A DNA stretch of 64,000 nt from Cosmopolites sordidus. Taxonomy: Eukaryota > Arthropoda > Insecta > Coleoptera > Curculionidae. The translations under genes were made by a program, and so were the position numbers. This document shows, one piece after another, positions 35,866 to 46,706 of this stretch (the first letter of the stretch is position 1; each line of letters begins with the position of its first letter). Location of the stretch: positions 372,001-436,000 of the forward strand of contig JARFXV010000595.1 of assembly GCA_031761425.1 (NCBI GenBank). Reading direction: 5' to 3'. The notes beneath the pieces were generated by a model. The model had not been told where the DNA came from, ran no database searches, and was given only the letters and a program-made list of their open reading frames with translations.

Positions 35866-36027
35866 ACAAATCTGGGACGAAGAAACAGAAGAACTACGAG
35901 ATATATAAAAAAAAAGAAGTCAAAAACTATTCACATATGGGAAATAGATGAATGGAACCAGATTGAAATGCATAACATAGAAAGAGATGAAGAGACAAGA
36001 AGGAACAGAAAAGCAAACGATAAATAA
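35866..36027 (+). pseudogene. Possible second Helitron-leader-like fragment
   Basis: The frame reads NLGRRNRRTTRYIKKKK, then EIDEWNQIEMHNIERDEET and RRNRKAND. The LGRR.R..T start and the arginine/glutamate-rich continuation resemble the leader at 530-787. It may instead be the basic 5' part of LINE-C, which starts directly after it. Confidence 0.25.
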
Positions 36028-37860
36028 TTGCAACGAATATTGGAGGATAGGCACATGGAACATTAAAAGTATATCAGGAAAATAAAATGAACTAGAGGAG
36101 GAATTTGAAAACATTCAAAACAAAGAAAAAGGAAAAGGGTATGACAGGGATGAATAACGAAAATATACTAATATTTACTGGAGTAAAAGAAAATTAGAGA
36201 GCAGCTATTGGTATTGTATGCATAATACACGGAGAGCTAGAAGGAGTAATATACAACAGGAGTGCAAAATTTGAGAGATTACCATCAAAGACTACCTAAT
36301 CAATTATTATTGTAACAATCAATAAAGTTTAAAGATAATAGAAACCAATAGAGAACAATAATAGTTGCATACGGTCCAAATGATGATGACAGAGCGGCCA
36401 ATAAAGATATGTTTTGGGAGGAATTAATAACTGGATCTAAAGAGGTAAAAGGCAAAATATACCTGGCAGTAGATTTTAATAGACGAGTAGGCTTAAAGGA
36501 TGAAATGTATGATAGAATAATCGGACCATACGGAAAGAAAACAAGAAATAACAATGGAAGAAGAATGCTGCAATTTTGCATGTTGAATAGACTGATAATA
36601 ACTAATACATTTTTAAAACATAAATATATGAGGGAAATGAAAAGGAGATGTGAAAAATCCATAATCGACTATGTCCTGATAGAAAAATAAAATTAAAAAG
36701 CTGTAATGGATACGAAAGTCCAACGAGGATCAGAAATAGGCAGTGATCACTAGATAGTTGTTACCTAAATAAGAGAGTAGAGAAATACGGAAAAAGATAA
36801 CATAAACAGACAAAGAAACACAAAAATTGAAAATATCAGTATATAGAGATAAAAAAATTGCTAAGAAATTTGAAGAAACATTAAATCAGAAATTAATAAT
36901 AACTGAATAACAAATAGAGAAGAGAAACATAGTACAGTTATGGAAGTATTCCAAAGACAAATTAATAGTAAACCGTATGATGGACAGAGGAAATAAAACA
37001 CAAGTGAAAAACAAAAAGAATAGATTGTAGAAATATCTAATAAACAGTACAACGGAAAACTACGAAATATTCAAAAAGGAAATGAGAAAAGTAAAAGATT
37101 TAGCAACGGCAGCAAAGAGAGATGCATGGATAACATTTGAGGAAAAGATGGAAATAGATAGTAGAGGAAACCAAAAGCTGTTTTACAAAGTTATGAAAAT
37201 GCTAAGAAATTTACAAATGGAACACAATTACAGGGAAAAACAAAAAAAGAACTGGAGGAATTACAGTTATCACAATAGAACAAAAAATAGAACTGGAGGA
37301 ATTACAGTGAATACAGTACAATTGAGAAGTTAAAGTATGGAAAAAAATCAGGATGAATCGTGTTGGCATCTTCTGGGGTTGGTGAAGCAGAGAGATGATG
37401 AGTAATTTAAAGCAGTTACACGTTTATTACTGAAAAAGTGGAATGTATATTATAACAAATAAAAACTGAAGTGTTCCCATTAAAATTCCTGTAACACAAT
37501 CGATGTTCCTTGAGGTTTTCTAAATGGCGCTACTGGTACACTATAAATGACCGGAGTGAGAGTTAACTGCGCATTATAGTCTGAAACACAGGATATGACA
37601 AAATATCAGGCGAAATGATAAAATCAATGGGATAAAATGGCACTGGAATGCTACTGAAGATATTTATTAAAATATGACAAGAAGAAACAATCGCACACGA
37701 CTTGCAGATGGCATTAATAATACCAATACACAAGAAATGAGATAGAAGACACTGCAATAACTACAGAGGATAAACACTATTCTGTACAGCTGTGAAAATG
37801 TTTGAAAATATAATTAAAGAAAGATTAAGACTAAAATCGAAAACTAAAACGAACTAAAAT
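36028..37860 (+). pseudogene. LINE-C (non-LTR, endonuclease + RT), interrupted by a solo LTR
   Basis: Starts YWRIGTWNIKSISGK (endonuclease entry), then IVAYGPNDDDRAANKDMFWE, LAVDFNRRVG (catalytic D/N), NNNGRRMLQFCMLNRLIITN, EKSIIDYVLIEK and GSEIGSDH (catalytic SDH). The linker gives NSTTENYEIFKKEMRKVKDL and DSRGNQKLFYKVMKMLRNL. RT entry is split by the solo LTR: LKYGKKSG before it, YDKISGEMIKSM and LQMALIIPIHK after it. Sequence fades near 37860, next to a (TA)n array. Many stops. Not the same family as LINE-A. Confidence 0.82.
37354..37588. repeat. Solo LTR, 235 bp, with 5-bp target duplication
   Basis: Begins TGAATCGTGTTGGCATC and ends GTCTGAAACA, so it has TG...CA ends. It is flanked on both sides by CAGGA (37349-37353 and 37589-37593). 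It carries an AATAAAAA polyadenylation-like word near 37460. LINE-C homology stops exactly at the left border and resumes at the right one. The parental LTR family is not identified. Confidence 0.75.
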
Positions 37861-37900
37861 AAAAAATGCTTTTGATAGTAAAGGAAATACTAATTTAGTT

Positions 37901-37916
37901 TATATATATATGTAGA

Positions 37917-38006
<90 letters not shown>
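37901..38006. repeat. (TA)n array, interrupted at the left
   Basis: TATATATATATGTAGAATAT followed by pure TA repeats from 37928, directly abutting PLE-1. Confidence 0.95.
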
Positions 38007-38009
<3 letters not shown>

Positions 38010-38160
38010 TCTAAATCATTCCGGGTGTCGATCCGTTGATCCTGTGAAGAGTCACGACGTTTCGCCAAAATCGCATTTGGCATTTTCAAGTGTTGTTTCC
38101 TTCGACCCCGATATACGGTGTTATCTTAGCTTTTTTGCATCGAGCAATGCTACAGTCAAC
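38007..38160 (-). mobile_element. Penelope-like terminal fragment, PLE-1
   Basis: On the minus strand: CTTGAAAATGCCAAATGCGA, then TTTTGGCGAAACGTCGTGAC, ACACCCGGAATGATTTAGAA and the (TA)n array. This is the cleanest copy of the PLE-1 hammerhead-like stem in the window (ATGCCAAA...TTTTGGC-GAAAC). No coding region remains. Confidence 0.6.
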
Positions 38161-38241
38161 TTCATCGTGAAACTATATCATTAGGCTTGAAATGACAGTA
38201 TATGTTATTCCTCCGAAGTTCAAACAACATATTTTTTCATG

Positions 38242-39023
<782 letters not shown>

Positions 39024-39197
39024 AACATTAAATAACGAGACTGACGCAGCTACAGACGAAGTTTAGCAGCAGCTGTTTAGCGTGATTCCTTCTCTTCCGA
39101 ATGCAGTACCTCTCGCTTATGTAAACAAATCCGTATAACCGTAGACTTCGTTCACATTAGAATTGTTTTTTTGCTTCTTCGGAAAAATGTTAAATGA

Positions 39198-40459
39198 CCC
39201 AAACTTATTGGAATGGATAGTAAAATGTGATGAATCGTAGTTTTTTATTTATATGTATAGTTCTACAGGCCTTTAAAGCCTTTGGCTTGTTTAACAATCT
39301 GCCGCCAAACTACTCTATTCTTTGCCTTTCTTTCCCACTCTGTCAAACCCATTCTGGCCAAATCCTCTTCTACCTCCTGTAGCCAGTTTCTCCTTGGTCA
39401 TCCTTTCTTCATTCTTCCCTCGCCTCTCCCCCTGCTCACAACCTGTTTTGTTAGTTTGCTTTCTGGTAGCCTTTCTATATGTCCTAGCCAGGCCATTCGT
39501 GCTCTAATGATCCGCGTTATTGAGATTTCTCCAAATACTGTTATTATTTCTTCATTGGTCTTTCTTCTCCACTGATTCTCCTCCTTCCACAGCTCCAACA
39601 TTTTTTCACTGGTATTGGTAGAGGTCCAGGTCTTATAAACTCTTATTTTGGCTTTTCTTAATATATTATTATTTCTCAGGAGTTGCCGGTTTCCTTTTCC
39701 CTATTTGCTTGGATTCTAATCTTCTGTTGGATCTCCCTTTGTTCTTTAGACATGTACTCATTTATATAAACTCTTTCATTCTTTAATCGTTGCAATTTAT
39801 TCCGTCCTTTTATGATTATATGTTTGTCGTTCCCATTTCCTAATTCTACTAGACATACTTTACTACCCAATTTCTTGGCACACTTAATTCTTACATCCAC
39901 TTCTGGATTAGATTACATACATACCCTGCTGTGGGTTTTTTACTTATGATCCTGAAAAGAAGCGCCAATCCATGCACTGGAAGAGCTCAAATTCACCGAA
40001 AGCAAAAAAAGCTCGAATGAGCAAATCAAAATTCAAAGCAAAAATTATTGTTTTTTTTTCGATATTCATGGGATTGTGTACCTTCACTGGGTTCCTGAAG
40101 GTTAAACTATTAATCAACGTTATTATCTTTACGTTCTTGCTGAACTCCGTGAAAGAATAAGGAAAAAAACAACCCGAATTATGGAAGGACAAGTTACGTG
40201 TTCTTCACCAAGACAATGAACCGGTTCATTCCGCATTGTCTGTCAAGAAGTTTCTAGCCAAGTACAGCATCCCCGGGTTAGACCATCCGCATTATTCGCC
40301 GGATCTTTCGTCGTGCGACTTTTATCTGTTTCCTAAGGTGAAATTTGCATTAAAAGGAACAATATTTGAGTCCGTTGAAGCTGTGAAAGAGAAAGCGGCA
40401 CGCGTTGTGAAGGTGTTGACAGAAGAAGACTTCCAGCACTGTTTCGAACAATGGAATTG
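39198..40459 (+). pseudogene. Mariner transposase, N-terminally deleted and split
   Basis: Upstream of LINE-D: MLNDPNLLEWIVKCDES, the run-up to the first catalytic aspartate. Downstream of LINE-D: FFTYDPEKKRQSMHWKS, SPKAKKARMSKSKFKAK, VLHQDNEPVHSALSVKKFL (second catalytic D), HYSPDLSSCDFYLFPKVKFA (third catalytic D) and EEDFQHCFEQWN before the TGA at 40457-40459. One frameshift falls near 40090-40160. The D..D..D spacing of mariner is visible apart from the LINE-D interruption. The DNA-binding domain is absent. Confidence 0.85.
39253..39934 (-). mobile_element. LINE-D, internally deleted non-LTR insertion with 13-bp target duplication
   Basis: The minus strand from 39900 reads VRIKCAKKLGSKVCLVELGN, then IIIKGRNKLQRLKNERVYIN and MSKEQREIQQKIRIQ, an ORF1-like helical segment. 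It then passes straight into AKIRVYKTWTSTNTSEKMLE and ARMAWLGHIERLPESKLTKQ, the C-terminal end of an ORF2. The endonuclease and RT between them are missing. GTTTTTTATTTAT (39240-39252) and GTTTTTTACTTAT (39935-39947) flank it as a near-perfect target duplication. Confidence 0.8.
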
Positions 40460-40768
40460 ATATTCACATGGAACATTACAGGGATAGAGGAGAGGTATAT
40501 ATCAAAGGTAATAATAAGTAAATATGTATGAAATGGTTTACAGCGTCAGTCTCGTTATGTAATAGTCATACCTCGTATAGTTGGGGTTCGCCAAATGAAG
40601 TTCTAAAAAATCACTTTTTATTTACTTTACAATATTGATACTTTCATTACACTGTTACTTTTACTTTATGTATACAATGATTAATATTTAAACTTGTTAT
40701 GAAGTGAAAACTATAAGAACTATGAGTTATAGAAACTTAGGCTTAAACAAAATGAAGATTAACGGACT

Positions 40769-40936
40769 ATGGAATATTTAAATAACATACTTTTAAGCAA
40801 CATCTCTGATACAAAAATGTTGATATGGTAAACGTTACTGCGATTGTTAAAGGCTGTAATTAAGGGATCGATGTGTATGACCTTTACCAATGATGAAATT
40901 AAGACATTTTTACCATATATTACAATCTGTTATGCT
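40769..40936 (+). pseudogene. 168-nt coding exon, copy 1 (carries a stop)
   Basis: Begins ATGGAATATTTAAATAAC and is co-linear with 60755-60922 over exactly 168 nt, followed by the same strong donor GTAAGT. Conserved pieces are MEYL..ILLS.ISD, LLKAVIKGSMCMTFTNDEIK and ICYA. A TTA codon of the other copy is TAA here (codon 22), so this copy is broken. Upstream, ACTTAG ends at 40740 and could be an acceptor for a short 5' UTR exon. The family is not recognised. Confidence 0.5.
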
Positions 40937-41479
40937 GTAAGTTTGGAGAACATTTAAGCACAGTGGAGAATATTTTACTAATTAACAGTAGAGAAAGTCT
41001 GAAATGAATAAAAGGAGAAGAGTAAATCCCAAAAAACTATTTTATATCAAACATAATACGCAACAAGTGTCTTGCGTTTTAGTGTACTTGTGTACTAGCC
41101 ACTCTTTCTTTATATATGCATCACTAAATAAGTTTTTTTTCCATAATTTGAAATATTTCTTAAGTTCTTAAGTTCGTTGTGTAGGCGGAGCTTTTTTCCT
41201 CTAAGAATGGGATTTGATGTTAGCATAACAGTAAAGAACTGACGATGGATGGTTTTAAACCATAGAATCAAAAGATTGTTTTTGAACTTCTTTTTGTTTT
41301 ATTTTTGAAATATATAATTTTAATCAATCGTTTGAGGTTTTGTTTTTTAATAGATCATGTTTCAGAGGAATATATCAATACTGGTAAAATGAAGGTTTTT
41401 ACCATATATTTCCTTGTGTTCTGGGTTATGTCAACAAATCAACAACTATACAAACTCTTTGGCAAACCAAGAATTCGTG
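40937..41479. other. Unassigned interval
   Basis: Begins with intron-like sequence after the GTAAGT donor. No further exon was recognised. A short hydrophobic frame at 41305-41450 is AT-driven. Confidence 0.35.
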
Positions 41480-41660
41480 ATGTAATAATGGCTGAATTAG
41501 TAGGTAGTCACTTATATAGGGTAGTCACTTAGAGATAATGGAATAAGAAAGGTTGATCAAGGAAATCGGATGGACGAAACCGGCAGAAAGAGAAGAGGAA
41601 AACCCAAAACGAAGTGAAGGGGGACAATCAATAATATATATGAAGGGAAAAAATCGTATT
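41480..41660 (+). pseudogene. Possible LINE ORF2 C-terminal scrap
   Basis: Frames read KPRIRDVIMAELVGSHLYR and, after a shift, NRMDETGRKRRGKPKTK. This resembles the basic 'W.GH..R......GRR.RGRPK..W' end of many LINE ORF2 proteins. Too short for a firm call. Confidence 0.3.
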
Positions 41661-41879
41661 TTCAAGTTATTTTTTCTTTGAGTTTGCAGAACAAGTAAAT
41701 TAACGCTGAAGTAAAATCCATTATATTTTACGGATCTTAAATTTGCCCTAGATTTCTTTCCAACGTCCCTTTTCAAAAACTTCCAGTCTTTCAATATAAA
41801 ATCCTGTAAATAAAATCAATACAAAATATATCCTAAAGGGTAAAATCGAAACAACTGGAGTTCAGTTCTTTCAGTTTTT

Positions 41880-42420
41880 TAATCTAATTTCAATTTATTT
41901 TAATACTTGCTGTTACCCCATCGCTTCGCTGGAGGTAAATTATATTTTAGTAAAGATTTATTTTTTTATGATTAAAATTACTTTTAGGATTCCATAGCTA
42001 TTTGCCAATATAACATATTTTACAATATTTTTTACAGTTCACATTAGCAACGATACAATCTCCAATTTCAAATTTCGGAGTATTTTTTACACCCCCGCAA
42101 TCCCCCTGAGGAATGAATTTTATAAACCCTCCTTCTTAGCAAACATCAGTGATGTATGAAGAACTTTTCTGCCAAATTTCAAGACTGTAGGACTTACATT
42201 TCAAAAACGGGCTTATATTTATTTTTTATGCCCCTTCAACCCCCCTTAACAGTTGATTTTTGTGAATCCTTCTCCTCAGCTAACATCTACGAGGCATGAG
42301 GAACATTCATTTCTGCCAAATTTGAAATTTGGGCGTCTTATAGTTTCGGAGAATTCGTGAAAAGTGAGTGGTATTTTGTATATAAAAAGTCTACCAATAA
42401 GAATGATGGAACTTCAAAAT
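41880..42420. repeat. Dispersed insect-type repeat with two diverged modules
   Basis: Starts CTGTTACCCCATCGCTTCGC, then two related modules: the first around 42085-42205 (ATTTTATAAACCCTCCTTCT, TTCTGCCAAATTTCAAGA), the second around 42230-42350 (TTTTTGTGAATCCTTCTCCT, TTCTGCCAAATTTGAAATTT). I associate this wording with a common insect interspersed repeat, but cannot classify it. Confidence 0.5.
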
Positions 42421-42469
42421 TAAATAAAACACACATTTTTAAGTCGGTCCGATTGTTTTATTTATTAGA

Positions 42470-42980
42470 TTCCCAAGCTCGTTTTTAGCTCGTCCCAATT
42501 TTCGATAACTCTGGCACACATTTTGGGCTGTATGGCGACTATGGCTTGACGAATGTTAGTTTCCGAGTCGCTAACGGTTGCTGGTTTATTGCTATAAACC
42601 TGTGTTTTCACATGTCCTCAGAAAAAAAAAATCTAAAGGAGTTAAACAGCATGATCTCGGCGGCCAAGTCTTGGGGCCATTTCTCGCTATAAGCCCATGT
42701 TTACTAGGGAAATATGTGGTGATGCGCCATCTTGTTGAAAATGAAGGTCATCTGCATTAATGTGATTTCAAGTGCAACGATTTGAAATCATAGGTGTGAT
42801 TTTAAGTGCTGTCAAAGATAAAAATCATAAATGGAAAGATCTGGTGACCCAGGGGGTCACGGAACATGGCCAAAGCGAAAAATAGCCCGATTAGGACATG
42901 CAGCTCGAACAACATTTTTGGAAGCTCCTGCTGTTATCCGCAATCGGCTCCCTCAGCGCACAGTGCGCATGCCGATTGAT
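42470..42980 (-). pseudogene. Mariner-like transposase C-terminal remnants (two pieces)
   Basis: The minus strand from 42760 reads NADDLHFQQDGASPHISL (second catalytic block D-G-A-.-P-H), then WPPRSCCLTPLDFFF (third block), and ends near 42475. A second piece at about 42790-42900 reads PPGSPDLSIYDFYL, again the third catalytic block, so parts of two related elements adjoin. Both match the DDE clade in which the third block reads 'WPPRS.DLTPLD(F/Y)FLW'. Multiple stops. Confidence 0.7.
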
Positions 42981-43099
42981 AATAACTAACTTAATTTCAG
43001 AATACTATCATATATTTAAAATATATTTTCACTGATGAGTCCTTCTGAGAATACTGTTGCAGCGGGGGTTTATAAAAACTTTTAATCTTGTTTATTTTT

Positions 43100-43935
43100 A
43101 CATTTCTATATACGATCGCATACTTGTATGTTGTATTAAAAGTCCCAACATGTCACAATGTTTCAGGCATTTATCCAAATTTGAAAAGGATGGGCTATTG
43201 GCATGAAAGAAGCAGTTTTCGACAAATAATGCGACGATTGGATATTGATGTTTATACTTCATGAGACCATAGATAATATGGTTTGAGGATCATAGTTATG
43301 AAGGTTTTCTGCACCTATAGTTAGGGCTGTTTCGATGATGACTGTTAATCGCCATTTACTTGCTATAGGGATGTGTTCCTATTTTACTTATTGGTGCTTT
43401 CTAAAGACGTGATTCCTGAAGAGCTCCATAAGACATATCACTTAGAATGGCGCCAAATAATGGCCTAATAAGCTAGTGGTAAGTCTAAATTTTGTTTAGA
43501 ATGTCATGATGGACGTAAAGGGCCAAACGTTTTAGGGGTGAAAGACGAAATGTTTTTCTAACGCGTTGCTTACAGCTAAAACATGTCACTCCTAGTAATT
43601 ATAAGTTTAAATGCAAGCTGTTACGTAATAGAAATATTGCAGTACATTGTTAGACCGTATCAATCTCATTATTGAATAAAATAATGCCAGACCTCATAAT
43701 GCTCGTCATACACTGTTGCGTTTGACACTAGACTGACCGGCGAATAGTATTGGTCTTGAGCGATTGCTTTGGCCGGTAGTAACTTTAAACGAACTTGAAG
43801 TATATATATAAAGTGCTTGCGATACATTGCCACAAAAAGATATAGATCATCTAAATTGGCCTATGTCTCGCAAAGTTAGTGAATGTTATAATATTCGTAA
43901 AGGACCTATTCTTTATTAATTTTCTAGTATCAAAT
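43100..43935 (+). pseudogene. Tc1-like transposase, heavily decayed
   Basis: Early frames suggest the DNA-binding and linker regions (YWHERSSFRQIMRRL). SKFCLECHDGRKG near 43490 fits the first catalytic block region. Near 43683 one frame reads NNARPHNARHT, the D-N-A-R-P-H block with the aspartate changed to asparagine. The C-terminus at about 43790-43920 reads LNELEVYI, LPQKDIDHLNWPMSRKVSEC and IRKGPILY, typical of Tc1 ('LP...L..L..SM.RR...CI..RG.'). No terminal repeats identified. Confidence 0.7.
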
Positions 43936-44349
43936 GCAAGTGGAATTTCTTCATTTTTTATCACTATGTAATAGTGTATGATTAATGTACTATGTAATGT
44001 AAAAATTATTAAATTAATAAAGTAAAATTTATTTTTCATAGTGTTTTTGTTCTTCTGTATGTGTTTACAATTCATCCTGTATAAAATAATAATCCTTCTT
44101 TAAACCGATATTTGTAGATTATAAAACACAAATTAACATACATTATTAATTAACTAGCAGTAACAACAATTTATTATTACTTATAGGATATTTAATGGGT
44201 AGAATATCAAATAGTGCCTATTTAAGTGACGTCACCTTGATTTACTTATAATAGATCATATAACATCTTTTAGACCAAAAATAAAATTACAAATGTAACA
44301 AATCGTTAAGCTATATTTCCGCGGTGCTTTATATTTTCGTCAATAACAT

Positions 44350-45490
44350 TAAATATAAATATAGAATGGATCAAATCCAGGTTGTCCAACGGGCTATAGA
44401 AAGGCACAATGAATACGTGGTGCTACTCTGTTTGGCTTTTATTGATTATGAAAAGACATTTGACTCAATTACAAAACAAGCTATAATGGATACATTTCTT
44501 AACTATGAGGTGGACAGAGCCTATGAGTCTATAAGCGTATGAGCCTAGGGGGTCCATTCATGATGAAGCTACAGCAATAGTTCTCGTGGATGATTTTGAA
44601 TATATAATTTATATAGAACTGGGTGTGACAGAGTGACGCAATATAGCCTGTTCTTTTCTCACTCTGCCTTGAAGAGGTATTCTGTAACCTGGATTTGGAA
44701 CAGGACGGAACAATGATTAATGTTGCATACTTAATGCATCTTAGAGTGGCAGATAATATCGTTCTCCTTTCACATGACTCAGATAAGCTACAAAAATACA
44801 TACAAGAGGTGCAAAGTAAAGAAGAATTATTTGGTTTCAGAATAAACCTGAAAACAAATCAGGTCATATTCAATAAATTTGGCCAGGATTGAAGAATTTC
44901 TGTTATAGGAAATATTTAGATATTGTGGATCAATACATATATTTCTGGCAAATGATTTCAATGGAAGGTGATACCGCTCGGGAAGTGGAACGGTGTATTA
45001 AATGTGGCTGGCAGGCTCAACATAGTGTTTAAGAATAAACTCCCACTTTTTCTGAAGAGATACGTTTTTGATCAGTGCGTCCTGCCCGTTATAACTAACG
45101 GAAGTGAAATATGGACAGACACTCACCTCATATTACAATCAGTTTAAAAACTTCGAGTAGTACAGAGGGGAATGGAAAGGTGTACGCTTGGTATTACAAT
45201 CGAGACAGAAACACCTGTACCAGAATTAGAGAATAACTGACAGTAGTAACTTTTTTAACAATTTTTGAAGAGTAAGAGAATTGAATGATGAATGGAATCA
45301 ATCCTGGAATGGATACCGCTTGATCATAAACGTCTACGCAATAGACCGAAACACGATGGGTTGATAACATCATCAAGTATATTGGACCCGAATGGTCGAC
45401 GAGAGTTCTGGACTGCGCGAATTGGAAACATGATGAAGCCTTTATCTAGCTGTGGATAGACAATGGGCTCTGGTGGACCAAGTGAAGTAC
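44350..45490 (+). pseudogene. RTE-like LINE, RT to C-terminus remnant
   Basis: The frame from 44366 reads MDQIQVVQRAIERHNEYVVL and CLAFIDYEKTFDSI (RT motif A, catalytic D). After a deletion, LRVADNIVLLSHDSDKLQKY gives the motif C region, with the FADD box altered to VADN. It continues FGFRINLKTNQVIF, then, in other frames, YVFDQCVLPVITNGSEIW, LRVVQRGMERCTLGIT and RWVDNIIKYIGPEW, and ends about 45480. Catalytic motif C is lost. The pieces are in the right order for an RTE/BovB-like ORF2. Confidence 0.8.
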
Positions 45491-46706
45491 AGTTAGAGGT
45501 GTTTGTTGTTGTTAGCCGTCCTTTGCACCCATACTGATTTCAATCTTTTATTATGAGCTTTTTTTCTTTCTTCAGACCAAGTTGAAGTTCCGGTCTTCCT
45601 ACATTTTTCTCTCTGGCCAACCTCCCAAACGATAATCTTGTGTCTGAAACAGTTTCTATCCTGAATTTCACTTTGTGTAATATTTGCTGATCTTAGGTCC
45701 TCTTTAATTGCAGCAATCCATTTAATGATTTCTACTTTAGCTCTACTTCTATTTTCATATAAAATTCAACTATTTGTCTAGTTAGCCTACTCGGATTCAT
45801 CAGTTTTGCATTTAGCAGTGCCCGTAAAACTTAAGTCTTCTTGTTCTCATATCCCTATGTATGTATATCTGTGTATTGTTTGATTTCTTGGTTTTCTCGA
45901 AGTCTGTATGTTGTGCTATTATTTGTTTGAGGCCTAAGATTTTTCTTATGATTTTTCTTTCTTTCTTTTAATCTCCTCGATGTCTTTTTTTCTATTCAAA
46001 ACGAGCGTTTCTGCGCCATATAGACATTCTGCGTTAATAACTGTGTTATAATATCTCAGTTTTATGTTTTTAGATTTGCATTTTTTGTTGTAAAAATTTT
46101 GTGTAAGTCTCAATGTAGTTTTCATTTTTTGACTCTACCCTTATTGGCCGATTTTTCCAACCCATTTTCCATGATTATTTCACCCAAATATTTGAATTGA
46201 GAGACTCGTCTGTTGTTACTATTTTTTTGTTTTTAGAAATGGTATTCTTAGTCTGTTGCAGGTCATTTATTGTGTCTTTTCAAAGGAAATTTGGAGTCCT
46301 ACCTTTTCTGCTGTTTCTTTTAAGATTTCAATCTGTTTTGTGCCGTTAGTATATCTTGAGCCAAAATTGCTAGATCAGCAAATGCCAGACAATCTATTTT
46401 GATGTCTGTTCTCCTCAGATTAATGAGCTGGTCAATATACACCCACGAATTTAACTTTTGACCTTGCGTTAGTTAGTATTGCTTTAATAATTGCCAGCGT
46501 TTTCAAATCTAGTCCTTGTTCTTTCAAGATCTGGAATAAAGATTATCGGCCAGTAGAATCAAATGCTTTTTTGAAATCCCCAAATGTAAAGATGAGAGTT
46601 TAATTGTATTTTTTGATGTCTTAGGATCAACTTTAGTTTCAAAGTTCGATATTCACCAATTGTATGTTAATAACCAATTGTTGTCCCTGTGCTCTGTCTA
46701 GTAGTT
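45490..46706 (-). pseudogene. LINE-A copy 4, 5'-truncated
   Basis: Same 3' end as the other copies (complement near 45490-45530), then the C-terminal region and the RT part up to about 46706, where it begins at the CTAGACAGAGCACAGGGAC position of LINE-A. At the catalytic box one GAT codon is missing, so it reads FADLAIL instead of FADDLAIL (46360-46390). Deletions remove the region between RQGDG and the box. Its 5' end abuts hAT sequence, so it probably inserted into the hAT at 46707-47936. Confidence 0.85.

Noticed and set aside
36300..36662. Minus-strand hydrophobic 120-codon ORF
   Set aside because: Antisense of the LINE-C endonuclease, whose catalytic motifs are on the plus strand.
39282..39575. 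Plus-strand secreted or membrane-like ORF rich in Leu/Phe/Ser
   Set aside because: It is the antisense of the LINE-D C-terminal coding region.
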